Positions 1-9,652 of a DNA stretch of 64,000 nucleotides are shown piece by piece. How positions within the stretch are numbered: the first letter of the stretch is position 1; every line of letters starts with the position of its first letter. Position numbers and translations under genes: made by a program. The DNA comes from UTCFX2 sp963726375 (GTDB lineage: Bacteria; Chloroflexota; Anaerolineae; Anaerolineales; UBA4823): assembly GCA_963726375.1 (NCBI GenBank), contig CAVSCE010000011.1, positions 186,001 to 250,000 of the forward strand, given 5' to 3'. The notes beneath the pieces were generated by a model. It was not told where the DNA came from. It worked only from the letters and a program-made list of their open reading frames with translations, and did no database searches.

Positions 1-1644
1 ATCGTGCTGATTACACACGCCACCAAGAACGTTATGCTCGCGGACAAGGTGGTCTTCCTGGCGCGCGGCGGGTATATCGCCTGGTTTGGACCTCCGAATG
101 AAGCCCTGCAGTTTTTCGATCAGTTTCGCAGCGAGCGCGACCGGCACGCCCGGTCGATGGAGTTTGACGAAATATACGCGATCCTGGACGATCCATCGAA
201 GGGCAAAGCCGAGGATTGGGCGGAGCGCTATCGAAATCACCCGGCTTACCAGGAGCAAATCGTCCGACCGCTTCAAGCTCTTGGTCGAAGCGTCTCGGTC
301 ATGCCGGGGGAAGCCAGGCGGAAGCGAAAACCGGCAGCTCAGCTCAGACAGAAGGCGTCTCGCAGCCCGTCTTCAGGAATTCGCCAGTTTTCGATATTGT
401 CCGGCCGCAATATAAAAATCCTTGGCCGTGACCGGGCCAGCTTGATCTTGATGCTGATCTCTGCCCCGCTGGTCGCGATGCTTAACGTTCTCCTCGCGGT
501 CATCCTGGGAAGGGACCTGTTCTCTTTCCAGGAAGGAGACATCGCTAACGCGATCGTGTCTGTTTTCCAACCGGTGATCTTCGCGATCATGGTTGGAGCG
601 CTTTCACAGATGCGAGAGTTCGTCAAAGAGTCCGAGATATACCGCCGCGAGCGGCTCGTAAACCTGAAAGTGCTCCCCTATGTGATGTCGAAAATCTGGG
701 TCGCGGCGCTGCTTGCTTTGTACCAGGCAGCAGCTTATGTTATCATTCAATATCTGGCATTCAAAATGCCGGGCGGCGTGCTTGAGTTTGTTCTCATCTA
801 TATCACACTGGTGCTGGCGACGCTGTCCGGGATGATGCTGGGACTGGTTGCTTCGGCAGCTTCTCCGAACGCGAACTCGGCGCCACTGATTGTGATCTTG
901 CTGATCATCCCGCAGGTCGTCATCGGCGGGGCATTGATCCCTATGCCCACCACCGTCAGCGCGTTGACTCTTTCTCGCTGGCCGTTCGAAACGCTGATAG
1001 CTGTTACGGCGCCTGGTTCGTCGGTCGCAGCAGACGCCTGCTGGGCACTGCCGGAAGATATCCGAGAAGCGATGACGCTGGAAGACAAGCTTAACCAGGG
1101 CTGCCTGTGCATGGGGATCAGTGCGCTGAGTGAAGAATCGTGCAGCTTCCCTGGCCTGGGTGAATTTTATGATCCTGCCATCGACGAGCCTGAACCGGTA
1201 GAGCCAGTCGATATCGGCGATCCCCCACCAGAGCCGGAGATGCCGCCCGCGCCTGCGGAGCCTGCTGATCCGAACGACCGTGTCGCGGTCGCCCTTTACC
1301 TGCAGGACCTGAAGTCCTACCAGGATTCTGTTCAGAAAATCCAGGATGAATACCGCGCCACGGTCGACGACTATCAGGACCGTGCTGAAAAGTATAAAAC
1401 GGAGGTTAGAGATTACCAGGAAAATCGAACAGAATGGGAAATAAATCGCAACGCCGCAGTTGGTAAAGCGGAAGGACTGATCAAGCAGGTGAACGACAAT
1501 TTTGGGTGGGCGTTCGTCAATAAAGACGACGCAAATGCATATTGGTCCAGGCTTGCTTTCTCATGGGCGATGCAGGGGATGATCATCATTATCTTGTTTG
1601 GGCTGATCTTGTTCTTCATCTACCGCAAAGACCGGGTGAAGTAG
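1..1644 (+). CDS. ABCG-type ABC transporter, C-terminal part (5' truncated by window)
   Basis: Open from the first base, so the ATP-binding core lies outside the window. The visible start is the end of an ABC ATPase: ITHATKN carries the switch histidine (H-loop), followed by the 'WFGPP.EAL.FF' stretch typical of the ABCG/White family. A basic linker leads to an ABC-2 permease domain with about five membrane segments (about residues 145-340 of the visible part). A long extracytoplasmic loop (about 350-515) is rich in Pro/Glu and then predicted coiled coil, before a last membrane helix and a basic tail. Half-transporters of this type export lipids or peptides. Next to a kinase and an FHA protein it may be phospho-regulated. 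Substrate unknown. Confidence 0.8.
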   Translation: MVLITHATKNVMLADKVVFLARGGYIAWFGPPNEALQFFDQFRSERDRHARSMEFDEIYAILDDPSKGKAEDWAERYRNHPAYQEQIVRPLQALGRSVSVMPGEARRKRKPAAQLRQKASRSPSSGIRQFSILSGRNIKILGRDRASLILMLISAPLVAMLNVLLAVILGRDLFSFQEGDIANAIVSVFQPVIFAIMVGALSQMREFVKESEIYRRERLVNLKVLPYVMSKIWVAALLALYQAAAYVIIQYLAFKMPGGVLEFVLIYITLVLATLSGMMLGLVASAASPNANSAPLIVILLIIPQVVIGGALIPMPTTVSALTLSRWPFETLIAVTAPGSSVAADACWALPEDIREAMTLEDKLNQGCLCMGISALSEESCSFPGLGEFYDPAIDEPEPVEPVDIGDPPPEPEMPPAPAEPADPNDRVAVALYLQDLKSYQDSVQKIQDEYRATVDDYQDRAEKYKTEVRDYQENRTEWEINRNAAVGKAEGLIKQVNDNFGWAFVNKDDANAYWSRLAFSWAMQGMIIIILFGLILFFIYRKDRVK

Positions 1645-1683
1645 GGAATGGATCGATCGGGGAGGGCTAAAGGAGTGAAAAAA

Positions 1684-2706
1684 ATGAACAAACCTACATA
1701 CCGTATCATCTTGATCTTCGCTGCGCTTCTGGCTGCAGGATTGGCATGCAATTTTACACCGGATAACGAGGGCGATGACCGCAACGCGACCGTAGAAGCG
1801 CTGAGCACCTCTGTTGCGGGCACAACCACAGCGATTGCGCAGGAGTCCCTGTCCACTCAGCCTGTCCAGGAGGTCATACCAACCGTTCCCCAGGCTGCTG
1901 TACCGGCTCAACCCACGATTGACCTTCAGGCGACTGAGATGGCCGGTCAGATGGCAGCCACCGAGGCTGCTCTGGCGCCGATCAAAGCAGAGCTGGCAAG
2001 TTATGGAGTTGATCCAAACGCCGGTCAGATTGGCTTTATTCATCCTCCGCTCCGCCTGGAAGTAGACCAGTATATGGGCAAATCCTTTGGCAATAACTTC
2101 GCCAATGTAGTTGCCCAGGATTTTGTGCTTTCCGCAGACATCACCTGGGATACGGAGTACGGCGCCGCCGGCTGCGCCCTGGTCTTTCGATCCGACGGCG
2201 ACCAGTCAAAGCCGAATCAATACATGGTCTGGATGACCAGGCTGACCAGCGGGAGGGTGGAATTTACCGTTTTTGCCGAAGGGCAGATCGTTGGTATTCA
2301 TGATTTCTACGCGAACGAAATCGACCCTGACTTTAATGGGGCGAATGGAGCGGTCAACAAGCTGGCGATTGTCGGCAGGGGGCTTAAATTCGATATCTAC
2401 ACCAACGGGACGAAGCTTGGCGTCGGCGATCCGAATGCCCCGCTCCCCCCGATTGTGCTTCCCGAAGAGCCGATCCCGCCGTCGAACATCAATGATCCGG
2501 CGGCTCGCGAAGCATACGAACGAGCGCTTGCCGAGTACCGGGCGACGGTTACGAGATTAAAGAACGAATACAATAATCGGGTCGCGCTGGCGAAGAATGC
2601 CAACAAGAATTTCCCGGCGGGGATAACCGTCTTTGGTGCGGTTGCGGAATCTGGGCGCACGGTGTGCGAGTTCAACAACGCCTGGCTGTGGTTGATGGCG
2701 CCTTGA
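1684..2706 (+). CDS. Lipoprotein with a concanavalin/LamG-like domain
   Basis: About 340 residues. An N-terminal hydrophobic signal ends in the lipobox LAAGLAC, so the mature protein is probably lipid-anchored outside the membrane. A low-complexity Thr/Ala/Gln linker follows. The segment from about residue 120 to 260 (ADITWDTEYGAAGCALVFRS... and KLAIVGRGLKFDIYTNG) resembles the jelly-roll LamG/DUF1080-like fold that binds glycans or other ligands. I chose the ATG at 1684 because AGGAG at 1671-1675 is well placed; an ATG at 1648 would add 12 residues before the signal peptide. It sits 39 bases after the transporter and 40 before the kinase, suggesting one operon. Ligand unknown. Confidence 0.65.
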   Translation: MNKPTYRIILIFAALLAAGLACNFTPDNEGDDRNATVEALSTSVAGTTTAIAQESLSTQPVQEVIPTVPQAAVPAQPTIDLQATEMAGQMAATEAALAPIKAELASYGVDPNAGQIGFIHPPLRLEVDQYMGKSFGNNFANVVAQDFVLSADITWDTEYGAAGCALVFRSDGDQSKPNQYMVWMTRLTSGRVEFTVFAEGQIVGIHDFYANEIDPDFNGANGAVNKLAIVGRGLKFDIYTNGTKLGVGDPNAPLPPIVLPEEPIPPSNINDPAAREAYERALAEYRATVTRLKNEYNNRVALAKNANKNFPAGITVFGAVAESGRTVCEFNNAWLWLMAP

Positions 2707-2746
2707 TGTTGAGTAATTATCCTAACCAGAATACAGGAGAAAATGG

Positions 2747-5062
2747 ATGAATCGTCCGAATTGGATCGGTCAGACTCTGGGGAACCGCTATAAAATCCAG
2801 GAGGTCATTGGTCAGGGGGGAATGTCGTCTGTTTATAAAGCGATCGATCCAAATCTCCAGCGCGTCGTTGCGATCAAGCTGATCCATCCCCACCTTTCGG
2901 ATGATCCGAAATTCACTGCCCGGTTTGAAGAAGAGGCTCGGGCAGTGGCTCGTTTGCGTCATCCGAATATCGTTCAGGTCTACGATTTCAACCACGATGG
3001 CGACGTCTTTTACATGGTACAGGAATTCATTCCCGGTGAGACGCTCCAATCCCTGCTTCGGCGGTTGAACCAGACTGGAAGTCGGATGCCGCTCAAGGAT
3101 GCCATTCAATCCACGATCCAGATCTGTAACGCGATCGGCTATTCTCACCAGCTTGGCATGATCCACCGCGATATCAAACCGGCAAATATCATGATCGATG
3201 AACGCGGCCAGGCGATATTAATGGATTTTGGGATCGTCAAGCTGTTGGAAGGCGAAGCGCACACGACGACCGGAGCAGTCGTCGGGACGGTGATGTATAT
3301 GTCACCGGAGCTGATCCGAGGCGAAAAACCGGATCCGCGCTCAGATATGTATTCGCTCGGCGTGACCCTTTTCGAAATGCTGAGCGGGCGTCCACCCTTT
3401 GAGGCCATCTCCGCGATGACTTTGATGATGATGCATCAAAACGACCCTGTCCCAGACTTGCATCAGCTTCGCCCGGATATCCCGGAGGACCTGATTTCGA
3501 TTGTTGAGAAGTCGCTCGCAAAAAAGCGGGAAGCGCGGTTCAATTCGGCTGCAGAAATGGCAGCTGCCTTGAAAAAAGTCTTTGATCGCCTGACGCGCGG
3601 CAGCTCTGTCCTTTCTACACGGATCGAATACCCGGAGCCTTATCCTGCCCAGCTTAAATCTGCAACGCCGACCGTGAAGACCAGAGACGAGCATATCCCT
3701 TCAACGGGTACAGATTTCACACTTAAATCTCCATCGCCGGTCGGGACCACAGGTCAGCGTGCAGCTCCTGCTGGAGGCGCGGCGAGGATAACTTCGGCAG
3801 GAGTCCAATCCACTTCACAAACCGCCCCTTCGAAGAAACGGAATATGACGGCAATTCTGGCTGGCGGCGGGTTGGGAATGGTTCTGCTGCTGATGGTTTG
3901 CCTGGTTGCAGGCGTCTTTGCGGTTCGAGGGATGCTGTCGAATAACGCAGCTGAAACACCGTCTGCAGAAGCGATTGCCAGCGCGACGCCAGTGGATGTC
4001 GCGGCAAGCGTCATCCCTTCGCCAACACTACTTTCTACCCCAATCGCAGCTGCTCCTTCCACGCCGTCACCTACCGCACGCCCTGCCGTCACTTCTACAC
4101 CGACCGCTCCACCGGGTGTGCCGTTTGTGCGCATCAACCGAATTACCACCGATTCCGAAGATCGCTATGTCGTCGATTATGAGACGTTCCTTTTCACTGA
4201 AGTCGTCCCTGGGCAGCATATCCACTTCTTTTTCGACACGGTCCTGCCTGAGCAAACTGGAGATCCTGGACAGGGCTCCTGGATGATGCACGGAGGACCG
4301 CGTCCCTTTACCGGTTTTAAGGTTACAGACCGACCGTTGGAAGCAGTCAGGATGTGCGCGCTGGTTGCAAATCCAAACCACAGCGTGCAGTTAGAAAGCG
4401 GCACATGCTACCCGCTCCCGGATGTCGCCCATGTTGCTGCCCTGGAGGAAACGGTTTGCCGTTTTGGTCCTGGGGACAATTATCCTGTCCAGGCGACCCT
4501 GGAATCTGGTGAATTAGCCCGGGCTGAAGGCCTATCGGCGGATGAAAACTGGTGGTATGTTGCCGAGCCAGGCAAACCCGGCAGCTTCTGCTGGGTCTCG
4601 CTCGAAACGACAGAATTCAGCGGAGACATCGCAAAGCTGAGGCTGGTCGAGCCCCCGCCTGTCCCAACCGGCGGTCCAGCTATCAGCAATTCGCCATTTG
4701 TGGAGATTACCGGGATCACGCTGGATAGTCTCAACCGTTTTGTCACTGAATATGATGTGCATAATTTCCAGGAAAGCCTGCCGGGGATGCATATTCATTT
4801 CTTCTTTGATACCACTCCGCCAGACCAGGTCGGCATCACGGGAAGTGGAACCAAGCTGATGCACGGCGGACCGACACCATTCAGCGGCTTTAAAGCAAGC
4901 GACCGCCCGCCTGGGGCGGTAAGTCTCTGCGCCCTGGCGGCGAACCCGGATCATTCCATAATCGCCGGATCGGGAAACTGTTTTCCTTTGCCAGCGGCTG
5001 CGCCTGGAGCTGTTTCTACTACATCCCCTCTAAATGCAAGTCCGAAGGAACCGAACTATTGA
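2747..5062 (+). CDS. Transmembrane Ser/Thr protein kinase with duplicated ectodomain
   Basis: 771 residues. The cytoplasmic kinase domain (about 14-275) has the Gly-rich loop IGQGGMSSVYK, VAIK lysine, an alpha-C glutamate in FEEEARAVARL, HRDIKPANI (about 140) and DFG, so it should be active. A Pro/Ser/Thr linker leads to one membrane helix (about 369-392). The outside part has two copies of a roughly 100-residue module (about 459-560 and 650-755) sharing HIHFFFDT, MHGGP, FSGFK/FTGFK, CALAANP/CALVANP and CFPLP/CYPLP, flanking an SH3-like segment (about 562-640). It is not a PASTA kinase. The last codon overlaps the next gene, so kinase and FHA protein are probably co-translated. Confidence 0.9.
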   Translation: MNRPNWIGQTLGNRYKIQEVIGQGGMSSVYKAIDPNLQRVVAIKLIHPHLSDDPKFTARFEEEARAVARLRHPNIVQVYDFNHDGDVFYMVQEFIPGETLQSLLRRLNQTGSRMPLKDAIQSTIQICNAIGYSHQLGMIHRDIKPANIMIDERGQAILMDFGIVKLLEGEAHTTTGAVVGTVMYMSPELIRGEKPDPRSDMYSLGVTLFEMLSGRPPFEAISAMTLMMMHQNDPVPDLHQLRPDIPEDLISIVEKSLAKKREARFNSAAEMAAALKKVFDRLTRGSSVLSTRIEYPEPYPAQLKSATPTVKTRDEHIPSTGTDFTLKSPSPVGTTGQRAAPAGGAARITSAGVQSTSQTAPSKKRNMTAILAGGGLGMVLLLMVCLVAGVFAVRGMLSNNAAETPSAEAIASATPVDVAASVIPSPTLLSTPIAAAPSTPSPTARPAVTSTPTAPPGVPFVRINRITTDSEDRYVVDYETFLFTEVVPGQHIHFFFDTVLPEQTGDPGQGSWMMHGGPRPFTGFKVTDRPLEAVRMCALVANPNHSVQLESGTCYPLPDVAHVAALEETVCRFGPGDNYPVQATLESGELARAEGLSADENWWYVAEPGKPGSFCWVSLETTEFSGDIAKLRLVEPPPVPTGGPAISNSPFVEITGITLDSLNRFVTEYDVHNFQESLPGMHIHFFFDTTPPDQVGITGSGTKLMHGGPTPFSGFKASDRPPGAVSLCALAANPDHSIIAGSGNCFPLPAAAPGAVSTTSPLNASPKEPNY

Positions 5063-6765
5063 ACCAGACCGATGATATCCCTGCGAAATTGATCCTGATC
5101 CAACCAGAAGGCCCAGAACAGGAATTTGAGCTATCAAAGTCCAGCATAACCCTCGGCCGGGCGATGACCAACGACATCATCCTCGGTGACGCACGCGTCT
5201 CACGTTCTCACGCTCGGATAGAGGTCGCACCTTCAGGATACATGCTTTTCGACCTGGGATCGTCCAATGGGACCAGATTGAATGGGATGAGGATCGAGAA
5301 ATCGGCATTGATGCCAGGTGACATGATAAATATCGGGAATTCGAGCCTGCGCTTTGAGCACGCTCGTCTGACGCCCGATGTCGGGATGACCGTGATCGAT
5401 TCCGATATGGATCTGGACCAGACGATGGGCCGCCAAGTCCTGCCGATGACATTGAATGAAACCGGGGCGCCGCGCCTTGTCGTTTTCACAGCCGAGCGCA
5501 CCTGGGAGATCCCGCTTGAAGATGTAGATTCTCTGAGTATCGGCCGCACGGATGAAAGTGACCTCGTCCTGCCGCAGACGAAAGTATCCCGCCACCATGC
5601 AGGGATCGTTCGAAAAGGCAATATATTTGTCCTTCAAGATAAAGGCAGCACAAACGGCACGTTCTCTTCCGGGCAGCGGGTAGAGGAGATGATCCTCCAG
5701 GACGGTGATCTTTTCCGGATCGGAGAAGCCCAAATCATCTTTAAAAGCGGATTTTCAGAGCAGTCGCTTACCCTTGCGGATGAGTCGATGAAGAAATGGT
5801 CTTCCCGCAGGCCGGTGGTGTTCATCCCGGGGCTGATGGGGTCGGAGCTATGGCTGGGCAGCGAGCGGGTCTGGCCGAATGTCAAATACCTTTTTCGAAA
5901 TCCGGAGCTTTTTGCCTATTCGGAATCCACCGCCAACAAGCTCGAGCCGCGCGGCATTGTCGATGAAGTCGTCATTGTCCCGAACCTGATCAAACAGGAT
6001 CAATACAACCGGCTGGGCGATTATATGGTCGAAGACCTGGGATACGAGCGGGGTGTGAATTTCTTTGAATTTGCCTATGACTGGCGCCAGGATGTGCGCT
6101 TGTCTGCAGCGAAGCTCGCGGAGCTGATCGATAGCCTGGAGTTTGACCAGCCGGTGACCATCATCGCGCACAGCCTGGGGACTCTGGTGACCCGCTATTA
6201 TGTCGCACGCCTGGGCGGGGAGAAAAAAGTGGAGCGTGTGATGTTGATGGGCGGACCTCATCGAGGTGTGCCTAAGGCGTTGATGGGACTGTTGGTCTCA
6301 CCGAACGTGCTCCCCTTCGGGTTGATGGGCGAGAGGCTGCGGCAGGTCAGCCTGACTTTTCACACCAGCTACCAGATCCTGCCCACCTACGAGATGAAAG
6401 TGGATGCCGCTGGCAGAAAAATTAACTTCCTCGAAAACGAGAGCTGGCTGGAAGAAAAATACCGTCCGTTATTACGTTCGGCGCGCGAATTTCGGAAAGA
6501 GCTGGGCACGCGCTTGAATATTCCCACAATTTCGATATTTGGTTATGGATTGAAGACGATCACAGATCTCACGATGACCTGGGAGGGTGAAGGGCGTTTT
6601 CGCAACATAGCTTTCCATCAGGAACCTTCAGGCGACAGCTCAATTCCGGAGAGCAGCGCCGTGCTGGATGGTTCGGAAATCCATCCGGTCCAGCAGTACC
6701 ATGGTTCTCTGTTCGTGGACAATGATGTAAAAATGCGGTTGAAGCTGGAGCTGACCCGCAGCTGA
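5059..6765 (+). CDS. Double FHA domain fused to LCAT/PGAP1-like alpha/beta hydrolase
   Basis: 568 residues. Two FHA phosphothreonine-binding domains (about 15-100 and 140-225) each carry the GR...S.H core (LGRAMTNDI..SRSHARI; IGRTDESDL..SRHHAGI). From about 245 there is an alpha/beta hydrolase of the lecithin:cholesterol acyltransferase type, with the oxyanion region VFIPGLMGSELW and nucleophile elbow AHSLG (Ser about 372). The TTG start at 5059 overlaps the kinase stop (TTGA), implying translational coupling. A likely reading is that the kinase phosphorylates a Thr partner recruited by the FHA domains and controls a lipase or acyltransferase. No signal peptide, so cytoplasmic. The lipid substrate is not evident. 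Confidence 0.8.
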   Translation: MNQTDDIPAKLILIQPEGPEQEFELSKSSITLGRAMTNDIILGDARVSRSHARIEVAPSGYMLFDLGSSNGTRLNGMRIEKSALMPGDMINIGNSSLRFEHARLTPDVGMTVIDSDMDLDQTMGRQVLPMTLNETGAPRLVVFTAERTWEIPLEDVDSLSIGRTDESDLVLPQTKVSRHHAGIVRKGNIFVLQDKGSTNGTFSSGQRVEEMILQDGDLFRIGEAQIIFKSGFSEQSLTLADESMKKWSSRRPVVFIPGLMGSELWLGSERVWPNVKYLFRNPELFAYSESTANKLEPRGIVDEVVIVPNLIKQDQYNRLGDYMVEDLGYERGVNFFEFAYDWRQDVRLSAAKLAELIDSLEFDQPVTIIAHSLGTLVTRYYVARLGGEKKVERVMLMGGPHRGVPKALMGLLVSPNVLPFGLMGERLRQVSLTFHTSYQILPTYEMKVDAAGRKINFLENESWLEEKYRPLLRSAREFRKELGTRLNIPTISIFGYGLKTITDLTMTWEGEGRFRNIAFHQEPSGDSSIPESSAVLDGSEIHPVQQYHGSLFVDNDVKMRLKLELTRS

Positions 6766-7005
6766 TAACCCAGCACCACAAATATCTTCCGGGTTAATCG
6801 GCGGTACCCGCTTTATCGTAAGCGACCTGTGCTGTGAAGATTTCCTGCGAGCTGCAGCGCAAGATCCCGGGTTGGGGCAGGTTTTTTAGCGGCGATCAGA
6901 GCGTTGAATTCGCAGTTCGAGAGATACCTTGACGTAAGCCACAGGCTGACATACAATCCGTATATCAGTCTCACAATAATTTAATATTTTGATCAGGAGG
7001 TTAGA
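6766..7005. other. Intergenic region, no gene recognised
   Basis: About 240 bases after the FHA-hydrolase gene. No convincing ORF or RNA gene. The 3' end carries the strong Shine-Dalgarno AGGAGG (6995-7000) for the DUF4332 gene. Confidence 0.5.
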
Positions 7006-7409
7006 ATGGCAAAACTGCTGGATATCGAAGGTGTGGGACCCGTGTATGCCGAAAAGCTCAAAGCAGCAGGGGTAGGTTCCACTGGCGCGCTGCTTAAAAC
7101 GGGCGCAACTCCAAGGGCCGTAAAGACCTTGCGGAGAAATCCGGGATCAGCGATGCATTAATCCTCGAATGGGTCAACCACGTTGACCTGTTTCGGATCA
7201 AAGGCGTGGCCGAGGAGTACTCCGACCTGCTTGAGGAAGCTGGTGTGGACACTGTCCCCGAGCTGGCTCAGCGCAAGCCCGAAAACTTGCTCCAGAAGAT
7301 GATCGAAGTCAACGCCCAAAAGAAGCTCGTCCGCAGGCTGCCGGTGCTTTCCCAGGTCAAGGACTGGGTCGAGCAGGCGAAGAAGCTGCCTCGCATCCTG
7401 ACATATTAA
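7006..7409 (+). pseudogene. DUF4332 (helix-hairpin-helix-like) protein, frameshifted
   Basis: The ATG at 7006 has a perfect AGGAGG five bases upstream. Translation starts MAKLLDIEGVGPVYAEKL, the usual start of DUF4332 proteins, whose HhH-like repeats probably bind nucleic acid or partner proteins. It runs off-frame after GAT-P near 7113. Adding one A to the AA at 7113-7114 restores TP(K)GRKDLAEKSGISDALILEW and joins the second half, which is open to the TAA at 7409 (GVAEEYSDLLEEAGVDTVPEL). The rejoined protein is about 134 residues, full length for the family. Both halves look well conserved, so a one-base sequencing deletion is more likely than real decay. Confidence 0.75.
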
Positions 7410-7421
7410 GCCGAGGTTTTA

Positions 7422-7805
7422 ATGATCAAGGAATTTCAGAAGTTTATCCTGCGCGGCAACGTAATCGATCTGGCGGTCGCGGTTGTCATCGGCGCTGCAT
7501 TCACCGCGATCGTAAATTCCCTGGTAAACGACATCATCATGCCCCTGATTGGTGTCCTGCTGGGGGGTGTTGATTTCACGAGCCTTTCTGTTACAGTTGG
7601 CTCGGCGGTGATCTCTTACGGCAAATTCCTGCAGGCGATTGTGAATTTCCTGCTCGTCGGGTTCGTGTTATTCTTAGTTATCAAAGCGATCAATAAAGTG
7701 CAGGATCTGTCTGCCAAAAAGGAAGCGGCTGCTCCACCGCCTCCTCCTCCTGAAGATATCACTTTGCTGCGCGAAATCCGGGACCTGCTTAAGTCAGGCA
7801 AGTAA
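7422..7805 (+). CDS. mscL: Large-conductance mechanosensitive channel MscL
   Basis: 127 residues, normal size. The amphipathic N-terminus and first helix FILRGNVIDLAVAVVIGAAFTAIV match the MscL pore helix, followed by the periplasmic loop, the second membrane helix (FLLVGFVLFLVIKAIN) and a C-terminal cytoplasmic helix after a Pro-rich linker (DITLLREIRDLL). It opens under membrane tension to release solutes during hypo-osmotic shock. It lies 12 bases after the DUF4332 gene and is followed by a strong terminator. Confidence 0.95.
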   Translation: MIKEFQKFILRGNVIDLAVAVVIGAAFTAIVNSLVNDIIMPLIGVLLGGVDFTSLSVTVGSAVISYGKFLQAIVNFLLVGFVLFLVIKAINKVQDLSAKKEAAAPPPPPPEDITLLREIRDLLKSGK

Positions 7806-7813
7806 TCGATCGA

Positions 7814-7847
7814 GTGACCCTGAAGAGATCACCTCAGGGTCACTTTT
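7814..7847 (+). terminator. Rho-independent terminator after mscL
   Basis: Perfect 10-bp stem GTGACCCTGA / TCAGGGTCAC (7814-7823, 7834-7843), ten-base loop, then TTTT. It overlaps the stop of the convergent gene at 7840. Confidence 0.85.
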
Positions 7848-9645
7848 GCAACACAAAACCGCCGCCTGGATCACCCGGTCTTATCAGCTCGAGGTTTCTA
7901 ACCGGATAGGGGGAACATGGTATCGGCGCGTCCCAACACCGGTCGCCCTCCAGGGGCACATTAAGGACCAATCCAGAATTTGTCAAGAAGGTGCTTGTCG
8001 CAGCGGCGGGGGCGGGGATAAAGCCGCGATCCAGTCCAGGCGAGATCCAAAATCCATTCACCCGGGATAAGCTCAAGAATAATCCCAACGCCAGAACCGT
8101 TACTGACCATACCAGGCGGCGGACAGCGGCCTCCGAAGGCTGGTTGAGAACGATCCCGGATGCTGCCAGCCACCAGAAGGAAGCGCCAACAAAGCGGATA
8201 TTGGGCGAGCTGAAAAACCAGAACGCAATTGCGATGACCGCCGGGGCAATCAACATTCCGGCTTGCGCTGGCGATGGCAGCTGTGCGGAATCTCTCGAGC
8301 GCCGCTTTCGAAGCAGATAGGATCCGGTGCTGGAAATAAAAATCCCCATCGGCAGAAGGAATTCCGGCAGCCGGTTCAGACCCTTCTTCAGCTTTGGATA
8401 AAACCAGTCCCATCTCCCGAGCACTTCATCAGGGTCTTTGTAAGGTTCCCTCGCCCAGCTCGAGATCCAGCGCCGCTCATTCTCTGCATTCGCAGCCGGC
8501 ACCTGCCAGCGGACTGGAATCCCACCAACTGTCGCCGGAAAAGCTGGATAGCCGGTCTGGATGTAGCCGCGCCCTATCCAGATCGCGGCCAGCACAACCG
8601 GGATCATCCACTTCCATTCCGCTCTTGTGACGATGGGTTTGCGGCTGCGGCGCTGGCCGCCAACATGACTGGTCAGCGCTACGATGGCTGCGGATCCGCC
8701 GAGCGCAGCAAAACTGAGCTTGACGCTCAGGCCGGCTGCTGCAAAGATCAGGATATTTGTCCTGAGCCAGGATTTTTCTTCGGGCGAATCGTGATCGAAA
8801 AGCAGCCTGCAAAGAGCGCCGCCCAGAACGACGCCCAGGCTGAAAGTACCCAGGTCGTTCGCCAGGCTGGATGCATACTCGAAGAACAGGTATGGCAAGA
8901 AGATAACGAAAATCGATTGGAATAAGTCTGTATTTTGGACCTTCGAGCGTCGGAGGGCCAGCGCGAAAAGCGAGTCCAGCAGGGTCAGGCTGAGCGCGGC
9001 CAGCAGCAGACCATTCGCAAAGTGATAAGCGAAGCCTCGAAATGCGGGCAGGCTGCTGAAGCCGGTTGATTCCAGCCAGACGGGCGCTTCAAAGACTGCA
9101 GCGTAAAGGAAATAGGCGCTGTTGTAGCCGTACCAGGTATGCAGGTTGCCGAGCCCGGTGATGATCGGGTAGGTGGCATTCCAGCGCACGGAGCCCAGGT
9201 GGTAGAGCCCGCTGTCGCCGTTCACGAGCGGTCCCATCGCCCGGTTGGCGATCCAGATTATGACTGCGAGGCAGATGAGACCAAAAATGATATCTGCCGA
9301 TTTCCGCTGTCCGGGGGAGGAAGTCATGGACCTCGGGACTCGTTCAGCGGGTGATTTTCGCTCCCGAAGCTCCTTCGTGCTGACCCAGAGTAAGGTCCAA
9401 CCCAGAATCACCCAAACCAACCCGGTCAGCAGGTTCACCGCGAAAAACAGATGCCAGACCTGCAGAAAAAGCAAGAAGAGCCCCCACCCGCTCCAGAAAC
9501 AGAGCCACAGATTACGGCGCTCGAAGACCGCGCCCCTCGCTCGCGGGAAAAGGACGATCCCAAAGCCCAGGCAGGCGGCAAACACCGCTCCCCAGGCTGC
9601 GATCACGCTGGCCATCCCAAATAAGATCGTCTGCGCCGCTGGCAT
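7840..9645 (-). CDS. Polytopic membrane protein, GT-C glycosyltransferase-like
   Basis: 601 residues with about twelve hydrophobic segments. After the first helices there is a loop with GDSGLYHLGSVRW; an acidic residue in such a first extracytoplasmic loop is the signature of GT-C enzymes using lipid-linked sugars, and this variant resembles the LIC_10190-type membrane family. The C-terminal 80 residues form a soluble extracytoplasmic tail. A role in cell-envelope glycan or glycolipid assembly is plausible, but donor and acceptor are unknown. Transcribed alone. A TATAAT only seven bases before the ATG suggests a leaderless mRNA. Confidence 0.6.
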   Translation of the reverse strand: MPAAQTILFGMASVIAAWGAVFAACLGFGIVLFPRARGAVFERRNLWLCFWSGWGLFLLFLQVWHLFFAVNLLTGLVWVILGWTLLWVSTKELRERKSPAERVPRSMTSSPGQRKSADIIFGLICLAVIIWIANRAMGPLVNGDSGLYHLGSVRWNATYPIITGLGNLHTWYGYNSAYFLYAAVFEAPVWLESTGFSSLPAFRGFAYHFANGLLLAALSLTLLDSLFALALRRSKVQNTDLFQSIFVIFLPYLFFEYASSLANDLGTFSLGVVLGGALCRLLFDHDSPEEKSWLRTNILIFAAAGLSVKLSFAALGGSAAIVALTSHVGGQRRSRKPIVTRAEWKWMIPVVLAAIWIGRGYIQTGYPAFPATVGGIPVRWQVPAANAENERRWISSWAREPYKDPDEVLGRWDWFYPKLKKGLNRLPEFLLPMGIFISSTGSYLLRKRRSRDSAQLPSPAQAGMLIAPAVIAIAFWFFSSPNIRFVGASFWWLAASGIVLNQPSEAAVRRLVWSVTVLALGLFLSLSRVNGFWISPGLDRGFIPAPAAATSTFLTNSGLVLNVPLEGDRCWDAPIPCSPYPVRNLELIRPGDPGGGFVLQK

Positions 9646-9652
9646 AGGTTAA

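Noticed and set aside
8263..8925. 220-codon plus-strand open frame
   Set aside because: Antisense shadow of the GT-C-like gene; composition is typical of an out-of-phase GC-rich frame.
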